DNA of 64,000 nucleotides from Mycteria americana. Its lineage: Eukaryota > Chordata > Aves > Ciconiiformes > Ciconiidae. Location of the stretch: the NCBI RefSeq assembly GCF_035582795.1, contig NC_134371.1, positions 51,501,001-51,565,000 of the forward strand. The letters run 5' to 3'. Positions 44,111 to 56,200 of the stretch are shown one piece after another (the first letter of the stretch is position 1; the number at the start of each line of letters is the position of its first letter). The notes beneath the pieces are model-generated. The model saw only the letters and a list, made by a program, of their open reading frames with translations. It made no database searches and was not told the origin of the DNA. Position numbers and translations under genes: made by a program.

Positions 44111-44215
44111 GCCGGCCGCCCCGCCGCGGCCAATCCCGGCCCTCGGCGGAAGCCGCGGCCCCGGCCAATGGGACCGCCGGTCGGAGGAAGGCGCGCTGCT
44201 ATTGGCCGGCCGGCC
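44111..44215 (-). promoter_or_regulatory. CDC7: CDC7 proximal promoter with three CCAAT boxes
   Basis: CCAAT pentamers occur at 44130-44134 and 44165-44169 on the plus strand and at 44205-44201 on the minus strand, spaced 35 and 36 bp. Evenly spaced CCAAT boxes binding NF-Y, without a TATA box, are typical of cell-cycle gene promoters. An ETS-type CGGAAG lies at 44147-44152 and GC boxes surround it. No perfect TTTSSCGC E2F site was seen. The assignment to CDC7 rests on position and on the strong minus-strand donor just below. Confidence 0.65.
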
Positions 44216-44731
44216 AGGAGAGGCCCGCCCAGAGCGGCGGCCGGCGGCGCGCGCGGGGCCTCAGGCGGTGCGGCGGGTTCGGGCCTGTGCGGGGCGGCGG
44301 GGCCGGCCCCGGCCGGCGGGTCTGGGGCCGCGGTGGGGCCGCAGCCCCTCCGTTGGTGGGGCGGCGGGCGAGGGCCGGGCTGGGCCGCGGTTACAGCTAC
44401 CACCCCGCCGCCTCGCGCAGCCGTGCTCCGGCCCGGCTCGCCCCTGCTCGCCGCCGCCCGCTGCCTGGACTCGTAACGAGCATCGTGTGGTGGGAGTGAG
44501 GGGTCCTCGTTCAGCCGGCGTTGTGCAGGCGTTGAGCGAACTCCTGGTGCCCGCTGAGGGGCCGCGGTGGCTCTGTCTGAGGAGGACTCCGGCGCCTCTC
44601 CCAGAGGCGGGGAGACGCTCCCCGTAAGCGCCCTGGCAGGAGGAAGCGGGGACGCGGCCGGTACACATCTTGTAACTCAGGACTGCGTGGGTCTGCTGGC
44701 TCCAAGGGTCTGGAACCGTTTAAGATAGTCG

Positions 44732-44762
44732 TGCTCTGTACAACTATTTGTTGTACAGAGCA
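44732..44762. repeat. Perfect 13-bp inverted repeat with 5-base loop
   Basis: Arms TGCTCTGTACAAC (44732-44744) and GTTGTACAGAGCA (44750-44762) are exact reverse complements around the loop TATTT. It sits just outside the upstream edge of the CpG island. It could fold as an RNA hairpin in a divergent transcript or extrude as a cruciform. Function unknown. Confidence 0.9.
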
Positions 44763-47700
44763 AATTTCCTTTTCTGCGTGTGATTATTGTGAAATAATTG
44801 CAGTCCCTGGGTAAGATCTTGTTCTCATTAGCTCTGCTATAAATTCAGTTAAATAGTCGAGAGTCCATGAAACTGCTCTCCATTTACACCAGTAATAATG
44901 GAGAACGTAACTTGGCTTGCAGCTTTGTCTTATTACCCAATTACGTAACACAAGGGATTGCACAGAATACAAAATTAAATACGCATCTTGATTCTGGTCT
45001 GGGCTGTAGCCACTCACCAACAACGAGCAGGACTAGGAAAAGGGACTATTTATTGGAATTACGTTTTGCTGTTGTTTAAAGTGGTGGGATTTTACTGAAG
45101 CCAATGCAGTTGCACGTTTGTAAATAAAAGAATTTAGCCCTTTTTGTCTTTTATCCATTTTGGTAATGATTTCTTTTTATTTTAAGATAAAAAAGCATTG
45201 CTCTTGTTAAAGACTAGCTCTCCTGCATTTGATAATGCACAGATCTCTTGTTCACTAGAATATGAACTATAATACTTTTGTTTGTTGCATACTTCATGTA
45301 GAGATATCCGACTGCACCCCTTGGTCAGTAACAACCAAGCCTGGCCTTGCCAAAGTTCCCAAGGCAACGTTGTAACTTGGCTATTACCTTATAATAAGCT
45401 GCCCTTAGATTAACAAAAACGTTAAAAGCAGAAACAGGTTCCAGCACTTTTGCTAACTTGTGTAGTCTCCTATTACACAGTTTAGAAGGAGGGTGCAGAA
45501 ACGAGTCGCTGAGCTGCTTTGGTGTTTTTGGGGGGGTGTTTTGATGTGTGTGGTTTTTTTCCAACAGTTGTTCTAATTTGCACTTTCTGTTAAGAGCTCT
45601 AATAAGCCAGTGCAGCAGCTTGAGATTTAGCTAAGTTAAGTATGCTAACCCTCAATAATTTCAGTTAAGGGTGACAGTATTTAAAAGCAGATTATAGCAA
45701 ACATGAATTAAATGAGGGATAATGACAAAATAATGCAGGCCAAATTCTGTTCTTTCTTTTATCCATGTAATCTTACAGAAGTTGGAAGGGCAGCATAAAC
45801 AGTCATGAGCACAGGCTTGTCCTAGTGCTAATGACAGGCGCTGTCATTCTAAATTAACCTCTTGGGACAATCTTACCTGCAGTCATTTCTGAATACTGTG
45901 TTGAACCATGGATTACTTTTTCAAATTAATAGTTGCAAAATAGCTGGTGATTATTTACGAGTTGCATATTTAACTCTGCTGCCTCCTGGCCAGGTCAGGG
46001 TTTCAGCCAACCTCCTTGGCCTCCCTGCCTTGGAGTTGTCATCATGTGGAATACTGACTCATCACCGTTTCTATACAGCTCCCGTTATTAGCATTTCTCC
46101 GTCAGTCATACCCATACTACCCTTCTCCCCATCACTTAGGTTGCATTCATATGCGGTGAGGAATCCATTTCATTATATCTTCTGATCTAGAACCTGTCTA
46201 GCTATGGTTTATTTCCCTGCAAATTATCTTGGTTCCAACACCTAAAATAATTTTCATTTAGACCCAGGTCATTTATCTATGTTGATCACTTGTTCCTCTC
46301 CATTTCCTCCTTTCCGATTGATCCAAATGTATTGTGCTCTCTTTTGCTGTCATTCCAGTGATTCTGGTTCTCCATCATGTCAAATTTACATTTATTTGTT
46401 CTCACGAGCATAACTGCACTTGTAGTATAATCTAATATTGTCTCTTATTTTATTGTCCTACTCTTTTTAGTCTGCCAGAAATGCCAGCCTTGATGCTCGC
46501 CTTCATTTATCTCTTTAAAAAAGGCTTTTACCTTCTTGCTTCTCCTCTGTTTAAGGAGGAAGGTCAGTCAAATTGGCTATGACTCTCCTCATATGAGTAT
46601 CTTCTCAAAAGTCACCTCTTCATCAATGTCTTTCTTCATGTACATATTCACAGGACACTGACAGACTATGTATACCATTTCCACTGTATTTCCTCAGTTC
46701 TTAAGTATCTTAAGCATCTTAAGCTTAAGTATCTCTAGCTTATTTTTGCTTTATTCAGAATGAATGGAGAATAGGTAAAGGTACAGCTTCTGCTTTGCTT
46801 CTGCACAGCTTCTGTGCCTTTGCTACAGCATGAGTCTCTCCTTTTCTGTTGGCTTGGGTAAGCAGAAATCCCTTCTTCACTGTTGGGGCAGAGAAGGCTC
46901 CATCTTCTCATTCAACACTCAGCTTCCAGTTCTAACAATGCACCAAGGTAGTAGGAACTTCTCAGAAGGAAAGAGAAGAAATTACATCAACTGAATGTGA
47001 CAAATAAAGCAGCATGTCTAATGCTCTGCAAGCCAAAATGCTGCACTGTCTTCTCTTGTGGCTTTATCTCTAGGTTGGATCTGAAGGATGAGAAGCCAAA
47101 TGACAAGCCAGGCCCATGCAGAACATTCCTTACGGCTGACAAGCAATTGCCAAAGCCCACCTCTGGGAGCTCTCCAAGAAAGGATCAAAACATTGCTGTG
47201 CGATTGCATCCACTGCTGCCAGAATCTGCAGCTGAATCTAACCTTTTCTATCTGCTGACAGATCTAAAAGAATCCGTGCTGACACTAGAGCATGTCTACT
47301 AACCTCTTCCTAGGTCAATTAAACTAGTAGAAGTCTCCCTGCATTTGTACTGTCCTCCAACCCAGAAAAAAAGATAAGCAAGATCCAGGAAGATAACTGA
47401 TGAATGTATCCAGCACAGACAGAGGAGATCCTTACATCCCCCTGCTGCCAAGGACATGTACTCATAAATTAGAAACAGAATTAGAAATCAGAAACTACTT
47501 AGAAATGAGCAAATAAAGGTGGTTATTGCCTTGGCAGTATTAAAAATATATATACAGATATACATATATACAAAATTCAATTTGAATGATAGTATAGACT
47601 GTTATATGTATTATTCAGTCTTCATTAGCCTAAATGCCACATGCTTTCCAACTTTTAATTCCTCTTTTTGTTAGGCAATATGATTCTATGGCAAAATTTT

Positions 47701-50700
47701 CTCTCTTTAGCACCAGGTTGAGACAAATCTCTTCATGCTGTTGTGCCCTTTAGGAATACTGTCAAATTCAATCATTCAGGACTCATGAGTCTTGCACTAA
47801 CATGAAGAGATTGATTTGAAAACCATGGGACTTAAGTCCTTTTTTCTGTTTTTCATTTTCCATTTCCATACCTTAACCATTTTACAGGAAAGCTGAGACT
47901 GCCAGCTTTGCTCTCACATGCAAATGAGCACTTTCCAATGCTACGCAGCCCTAAAATAATGCACTCGGATGTGGCAGCGACTGCCTCTGCCAGTATTTTC
48001 TGAATGGATATATCTGAAATGTCAAGAATTATTGTGGTGTCAGAAAATATACCAGAATATAGCCGCCTCTACAGCCTATTTAAAGGGAGTTAAAAATAGA
48101 TATAAAAATTACCTCAGGCAAAGATGCAGAGGAATTCTTGACCTTTCATAAACTGGGTCTCATTCAAACAAAGTATGTTTTAATAAAATCAAGACATATA
48201 CCTAAGAATAAGGAATGTAGGCTCTCCTACACAATGGAAAAGTTTGAAAAGGACTGATGAGTCAGCTGGTGAGTTTGCTACAGCAAAAAAGGTTCCTGCA
48301 AACCTTGACTTACAGACAGAGTGCAGATGTTAATGCTGGCAATTTTTACCTCTATGTGCAAATTGCCGAGGGTGGTTAAGGCATGGTGTGCACAGTTCTG
48401 ATGCTCACATTGCAAGATGGATACCGAAACAATGAAGTGAGTATAGAGAAGAGCTACAGACGGATCTGAAGTCAGAGAAAATGCCATGTAATTGAAGAAC
48501 TAAAAATCTTAACCTATCCACTGGGTCAAAAAGATTGAAAGGTGAGTTGATAACAGTGTATACATATATGCACAGGAAAAAGGATGGAATGTAAGGGCCA
48601 CTTGAACCTACCAAAAAGTGAAATAAGAAGAAATAATGCCTACTAGCTGGAATCAAGCAAATTGAAATAGTGTAGTCTTCAATACCTAATTCAGTACCAC
48701 TGGCAATAAATAATCCTTGGAACAAACGGTTAAGGGCTGTGGTTGATTGCTTGGCTCTTGATGTCTTCAGATTAAGTCTCAATGCCTTCCTGGGAAATGC
48801 AGGCTAGCCAAAAACAGGCTGTGTTGTGTTTGAGTACAGGAGGCTCAGTTCAGGATTAAATACAGTTGCCTATAATTTACAGGAAATCAGACTATATACA
48901 CCCATAGTCCCTCTTTTCTAGACATCATAAATAAATTTCTATACTTCATAAGCTCTCCAAAACCTCAATAAATAATTCTTTTCCTCCTACCACCCCAGAT
49001 CTAGTTTTCCTTTCCATGTATGCCTTTTCCGTATTTGACCATCCTATCCCACTTGCACAGCACTGTGGCCAGAAAAATATCACTGACAGGTAATGGGTAA
49101 TGGGACAGCACCCACTGCTTGTCCCAGCTGCTGAAACTGCTCAACATCTCTCAGAGGAGTTTCTTAAGTAGCGTCCCTGGCCCTTGCCTTTATTTGCCCC
49201 CTAGGAGAATGCACATCATCCAGCTCAGGTCTCTCTACCCAAACCCAGTCCTTCCACGCTCAAATACTGCAGTCTGTGGAGGGCTCGGCTTGTCAAATGT
49301 GGCTCAGCAAATGATTGAGACTACAGCCAAAAGCAAAGCAAGATAGCCGGTCTGGAGCTGTGCTTCAGAGACTTTTTCAGCCTTTAGACAAAATTTAAAA
49401 TAGACAAAATCAAAGCTTTCCTCAGCAGCAACGATCCACTTGAAGTCATTTAAATGTTCTTATATTTGCTGCAGCTTTTGGGATTGCTTACAGCCTAACA
49501 GGAATACTGGGCTTGGCCAAACTGGTACCCGTGTAACTAAGGGGAAAACTGGCATCTTACGGATATTAACTGAGTGCTTTCCCTTTCCCCATGTTGTATA
49601 TTGTCTTTACTTGGAGCATCTGTTTGAATGTAAAGTTACAATTGTCTTGTTCTCTGTATTTTACCAACATACACGGTTTTTCTCACGGTTAAATAAGAGA
49701 TTCTGTTCTCCTAATAGAGATGTAGATAACACTGTGCTTTTGCTCCACTCTCTGACATAAGGCTGAATCTGGTAACCTCACTTACTGAATAATTGTATTG
49801 TCATTGGGAATACTCACACGTGTAAAATGAGCAGGACTTGGCCCTTTGGTCATATTTTTGTAATAAAAGATAAAATGAGATTTTTAGGAAACTGCAACTT
49901 ATGACCATAATATTTATGAGGCTGTCAGGACTGCACTGTAAAAATTCGTATTATTTAATTCTTCACTCTGACACTAAAGCATCATTTCATTTATATGCAA
50001 ATAAGAATATACTCTACTGCTGTTTCTTCACGGAAGAATCTGTTTGAATTATTCACATTTTATTAATAAAGCTTCATAAATAAGTATTTTTTCTACTCAA
50101 TTGGTAGTGGCCAGGGGAGAGAATCTATTTATCAGACTTTGTTATTATGAGCTTCATAACAAAATATGAAGATTTATGGAGCACATAATTAGATGTTATG
50201 TGATTGTAATGGAAACATTGGCTTATCCAGATGAAATGCTCTTTTCTTTATGCATTTCTCCTTGGTAGAGGCACTTTCTGGAAAATGGACTGAACCCATC
50301 CCCATCGCGAAGTTCCAAGAACTGCCCATTAAAGGAACAGAGCAATTTGATACCTTTTTTTGATCATACACACTGAAATAACGTTGAATAACGAAAAGAT
50401 GCCTAAGGAAGACTATAAGGAACGCCAGGGAGAAGCACGCAGGGAAAATGCTGTGCCTCCTCTGGGCAGAGGTGCTGGCCTGCAGACCTAGGATTAACTG
50501 TGTCTATGGCAGTACAATGCACGGCCTGAAACTGCCTGGCCTTTAAACCATCATTTAAGTGTCCAGCATTTAACATTCCCTTCGGGTACAGATCGTAGTC
50601 AGAGTAGTCCTGCGGTGAACCCACTTCTGCCTGTGCTGTGAATGAGGCTGCCGATGGGGCTAAGCCCCGGCACCGAACCCTGGTTTGGGACAGCCACGTC

Positions 50701-52844
50701 TGCAACCTCCTGAGGGGTTTAGGCAGAACAGGGATGCCCTGATGCTCTGCTTAGCCAAAGCATCAGCTTCTTCATGTGTGCGGCAGGAGGACTTTAGGGA
50801 CCCAGGTATTTTCTTCAGCAAAATCAGAGCAAGCCGTAGAGACTAAAGTAGCTAAATGAAGTTTCTGTAAATTGCTTTGTCCAAGTGAGGTCTGTGTATT
50901 GCAGTTAAAATGGGCACTTTTTGAAATACTGGCACTGAAGTCTCCCAGTGGGGTTGAAGTAGGAGACACACAGAGCAATACAGTCATGAGATGTCCGGTG
51001 CTATTACACAATAGCACCTGGGTGCCTACAGATGACATAAAACAAAGAAAATTAAGAGAAAAAGACTGGATGTGAAACACCTGTTGAGCATTACAGATCA
51101 ACCCACAGGGGTTTGTTACTGTATGCTGTAATCCAAGCAGAGTTTTAATCTCGTCCACAGTACCTCTGAAATTCACTGCAGCAAAACTACTGTAAATTAG
51201 AAGTAGTCAGAGTACATCTAGGCTGCCTGGGCTTGTGTAGAGAGCTGAAGATGTTTTGCAGGAAAAGTTGCTAGCTTGTATTTTGACATTGCCAATTGGG
51301 TATGGACTGATTTTAGTGTTTCTCTGGAAGCAAGACTATGGAGCATGTCTTGTGGAAGTCTCTCAACATCTCAAAATAATCAAGCCTAAGAAATTAGCCT
51401 GTAATTGTGTACATGACTGTTCTTGAACCAGCTTTTTGCATGTGAAATAAGGAGCTGTAAGCCGCTATATTGGACTTCATCCAACCAAGCACCTAAGTGC
51501 ATACGTAACTTTAAACACATGTGTAACCTTCCTGAAGGCACTGAACTGGGTTGTGTGCTGCTGCTAGCAGCATGTGCTAGATGGGCACGTGTGCGTTCAG
51601 AAGAGGGAGAGCAGCAGGGAGCATTCCTCAATAACAGCTCACAGCTACTTTGAAGGATCCTAGTTTGGTTGACAGAATCGGGGAGGCAAAGGATGTTCCA
51701 AAAATTTTTAACTTTGCATAGTCATTATGGACAAAGATGTATACCTAATGCTGGTCAGAGCAAAATTTAATCATGTATGTTAATTCTGTAATAATTTACA
51801 CATGATCAGGTGTTTAGAATTACAAAATTCCTCAAAACCCCCCACTTTTTATGCCAACTTGTACAACCACAGATTTTATTTTCATATATTTTGATAACAT
51901 TGAGTAAGTCCTGAAAGCACTACACCTAAAGTACTCACTGCATTAATTTTTGAAGAAGAATCAATATTGTAGCACTGTAACTTTCATTTCCGGAGTTTAA
52001 TTTTTACAAAAAGTCATTACAGTAAACTTTTTCTGGAGACTCTTTAATTTTCTTCATGTCAAATACTAGCTAAAACTTTTAGACAACAGTGGAATGCTGC
52101 TATTCCTTTAACAGTATGTATTTCCTGTCTATTCACAATATTATTTACAATTATTCACAATAAGCAGAGTCAAAACAGAAAGTAAACCAAGTATAAATGT
52201 CTGTTTTGCTGGGATGTCTGTGACAGCATTGTAGCCAAGAACAAGAAATTTTTAAGTCTACGGACATTTGATATGCCAAAAAACTTCTCTTTAAAAATAG
52301 ACTCAAATTCTAAGCCCTAGGACATTTTATGAAGCTTTATTTACACAAAAGAGTAGTAAAAGGAGCAGAAAAAAAATTCTCGAAGTGCATGCTAATTTTG
52401 GTGTCTTTGATCCCCCCTGGCTGAAAATTGAAAACAAAATCAGCTTGTATATCATCTAGAAAGTAAAGTTGCAGACTATTTGCAATATTCTAGTAAGGCT
52501 AGAATTAAAAGTACAGATGAGTTCAGAAAAAGCGCATACAGTATTCTTCAATTACGTAGTTTCACCTACTGAATTCAGTAAGTAGTGAATCTGGAGGCAT
52601 GAGTTGTCACCTGCGCGTTACATCGCTTTGTGGGCCTGAGTTACTGGGGTAAGTTACTGATCCAACAATTCATACGCAGTTCCTTCCCCTCCACTCCTGG
52701 CAGAGGACAGCTGCTAATTAAGCTAATTTTCACTACTGAAATGAATGGGACTTTTACTCCTAGCTCTGCAAAGGCAGGAAAACCAGGGATATTAATACGA
52801 TGATTTTTTTACCCCTTTTTTTTGGGAGTGGTTACGTACATTCA
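44763..52844. other. Intergenic DNA upstream of CDC7
   Basis: No supported exon. Pyrimidine-rich plus-strand DNA occupies much of 46000-46600. A cluster of CTTAAG motifs lies at about 46699-46733, and AT-rich (TA) sequence near 47545-47575. HFM1 would be expected in this direction from mammalian gene order but none of its helicase motifs were recognised. Confidence 0.55.
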
Positions 52845-53260
52845 GACTTGCCAGGGCCCTGGGGGCACTGATGGGCCTGATCAGCCCCGATCAGCCCCAC
52901 CTGGGGCCTCTCCCCACCCTGCCAGGACCCTATTTCAGCCCAGACTGCGGCCTTCAGGCTGTGCTCTGGTGATGCTCTAACGGTGTTGGTCTCCTCGCAG
53001 CCCTGCTGGGCCATGGGCCAGCCTGCGGCTGCTGTTCTGTTCCGGCCCGGCCTTGGGCTGTCCCTGTGCCCAGGGAGGTGCCAATGGGGGCTGGGGGCTG
53101 CCCCTGCCCCGCTCCCTGGCGGGGGGGGCGGTGGGGCGAGCCCTGGCTGGTGGGGCCCGGCCCGGCGCGGCCCTGCCCTGCCCACCCGGGGGAATCCCTC
53201 CCAAATCCCAGCACTAGGAGAGCTGCCAGCCTTTGCTGTGCCTTGACAAGCACACTATTA
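52845..53260. other. GC-rich tract, unclassified
   Basis: A sharp-edged GC-rich block with a short direct repeat (GATCAGCCCC twice near 52878-52899), G runs near 53119-53127 and GGCCCGG motifs. It is open on both strands through composition only. It may be an old GC-rich interspersed repeat or an orphan CpG-containing regulatory element. Confidence 0.35.
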
Positions 53261-56200
53261 TAGCTGGATTTTACCGAGGAAGAAATCCAGCGCTCATCAT
53301 CTTGGTTCTGCGTTACTTCTCTCCTCCCTTACAGGGTCGTACGGCAGAGGCTCCGTGACAGCCTTCCACACAGGTAGGTCTCGACCCGTGCGTTCCCAGC
53401 CTGGCAGCTCTCTTTGCATGTAACTGTATGTGCTCCTGGTTCAAACTTCCAGGTTCTTTGGCCAAAGGCAGCAAAAATGGAAATTTAAATCAGGAACCGT
53501 ATATCCTCGTCTAGGCAACTAAGTAACCCGATTTTGAGGCTCTCCCAGCCCAGCAGTAAACCAGAACAACTACTCGGGCTGGGCTGTGATATACTTGTAG
53601 CGTGCTCCTGTTGCCACTTCAGTTTTTCCTTGGGGCAACAATACTAAAATCTGAGAAAAGCAATTAATTTCTTGCAATCTGCTCATACTGGAAGTAGTCA
53701 TACCTCTAAGTCAGCTGTCTCCAGTACTACTGCAGTGCCTACCAGCTACTGGAGGGATAATAGCTATTGAACTTGGATATATAACCTTTTGTTTCTTTTT
53801 TTTTTTTTGCTCCCACTAAGAGGAGAGGATAACATACACTGGAAAGGCATTATTTAAAGTGTGTACTGGTGCACTGCAGAGCTTGTTCTGTATTAAATTC
53901 CAAGGAAGAATTCTCTTGTAAGTAGTTTTCTGTGACTTGAATGATTGATTTATTTTTAAAGAAAATTGTCTTACTTTTTTTTCCCCCCTTTTTGTTTACT
54001 CTCAGCTACAGGTAATGAAATGAAAACTAGCTTCATTGCTATGATATGAAAAACTACAATGAGCTGACATTCCTAATTACATGAAAATGTGGTAACTTCT
54101 GTGAGCTGGTATAGGAAAATGTTGAAGTTTACTGTGGCTTCAGTCCCTTGCGACAGGCATAGCTGTGTGTCAGGATACACCAGAAGGCCCTTCTCAGGCT
54201 CTAGCACAGGGAAGACAGTGATGTGATGGTGTGGGAAGGCTGTTCTGTTTCTTCTCCTCCCCGCGTGGGACAGCATGCTGTGTTCCTCGTCTACTGTGAC
54301 CTCTGGCAAATAAGTGGGAGCCATGCTTTCCTTGATACCAAGTTACATGTTTGTGTGTATGAGACAAGCCCTCTCCAGACAGATGAGGAACAGTATCAAG
54401 TAGTACATAGGGCTGCATCTGGAATAGGCAGGACAGTCATTTAAAAATGAAAAATGAACTTTTTTTGAGCCCCCAAATGCCATAGTTCTCTAACGTTCCT
54501 CTAAGCATAGAAAATCATCTAGAAAACTCTATTATGTCACATTGCCTTGCCTGTATCTGGTTGCCTGCTTTCTGCCATAGTATGTTTTTGCAGGGTGGCA
54601 TGTAGTACATTAGTTTTTCCAAAAGTCCTCCCACACAACAGCATTTTATGAGTTTGTGGCTCTCTTTCATATCCTCTGTGAGGAAATACTTTAGCGCTGT
54701 AATTTGGTGTGGGCATGCTCCAAGTAGAGGGTTTCGCTGCACGTGAGCTTTCCAGGGCGGGATTTTTATGACTACATTCTGATTTTCCTTTTTGTTCTTC
54801 ACTCTGTGGTATGCAAACCACAGGACCATATGGCACAGCTACAGAAATGTGCGAGCTGATTATGCAACTGCTTCCTATTATAGCTACAAAATATGGAAAT
54901 GATGAGTTAAATGGATCAAAAATAATGTCACTGTTCAAGAAAGCAGAAAGCCCCAACGCTTCTCTGTGAAAACTGAAATATTGTTGTCCAACAGGCATTT
55001 CTAAAATATCTGATGTTAAGACCACTGAAGATGAATTTAATTCATGAGTAACACAGGGAGGTACTCCAGTTCTTTTGCCTGATTGGAAATGGACTTGCTA
55101 CTAGCATCCGTGAAAGGGGAACGAGGGAGGCAATGGTGGCTGTTCATACTTTGTCCATAGGAGTTGTCAGCTACCTAGTGGCTAGCACGTGTTTTCCACA
55201 AACACGACGCGTTGAGATGTTACTACTCTTGGTACAAATGTGGTAGTAAACTGACATCTGTGCAAGTGTGTGGCACTCTTCAGATGTTGCTCACTGTCAC
55301 AGATATCTCTCTTATTCTCTCTTTTGTCCTGCTGTTAACTGGAATTTGTAGCAAAATTTGTAGCAAAAAAGGAGTTGCTCAGGAAACAGGTATTATCATA
55401 CAAAGTTTGAAAACAAATGGGAAAGCAGTAGGATTGGATGGAAGGATTGAGAAAAGCAGGGTTTTTTCAGATAGCAGAAGCAGCTTAGGAGCAGTTTTAT
55501 AAACAATGCTGGTAAAACTGTAACAAAAGGACAGAATGGAGAATGGCGCTGATTGGGGAGGAAAAACTCACAGGAACATTACAGCTTGAATTTGGAGTAT
55601 GCTGGGGAAAGCTGAGAAATCGTCATGTTTGTGCCAGTTACAAGGATCTTTAAGCTGTTGTGGAAGCATACAACTTAGCAGCGTATCTTCCTTCAGAGAT
55701 TTATGAGTAAGGGAAAAGAAATAAGGCAACTGTAATGCCCCCCTCCCCTATGAACACTGCCTTTCATGCCAGAAGAAAGGCTGAGAGGTTACTCCACCGC
55801 GATCCCCATTATATTCAATACTCTTGTAGCCACAGGCTTTGTGTCCTGTCTGTTCCCTCCCAAGTCTGAAAACCCAATTTCCTCTTGTTTTTATCCAAAA
55901 TACACCCTTTGGTCACAGTTAGGAGTATTCTGTCGTAGATGGCCTGTTTATCCCAGGGCACTCTGGCATAGCACTGACCGATGGCACCTTATTCTCCACT
56001 GACTTTATCTGCATTTGTATATATACAGTGCAAACAAAGCTGTGTGTAACAGTCTTACTTGACAGCATTTGGTACCCATGTAGCTCTGATGAAAGTCACT
56101 TCCTAAGGAGAGGTGGAATGGAAAGTCAAGCCTTTAGATGAAAAGGTAGTCTGGAGAAAATCCATGGAGGAAAACAAGGAGAGGCATTTTGAACAGATCT

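Larger units (their letters stand above)
43250..44660. promoter_or_regulatory. CpG island over CDC7 5' end
   Basis: Dense CpG and very high G+C from about 43250 to 44660, standing out sharply from AT-rich DNA on both sides. It covers the inferred exon 1, the promoter and the start of intron 1. Long open frames on both strands here come from the absence of AT-rich stop codons, not from coding. CpG density continues about 450 bp upstream of the CCAAT boxes, so a divergent non-coding transcript on the plus strand is possible but not shown. Confidence 0.9.

Noticed and set aside
43705-44403. 232-codon minus-strand proline-rich frame in the CpG island
   Set aside because: Mirror of the same composition effect, crossing the inferred exon 1 and promoter; not joined to the CDC7 frame.
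50772-51176. 134-codon minus-strand frame
   Set aside because: No domain, no conserved context; length is within chance for this much sequence.
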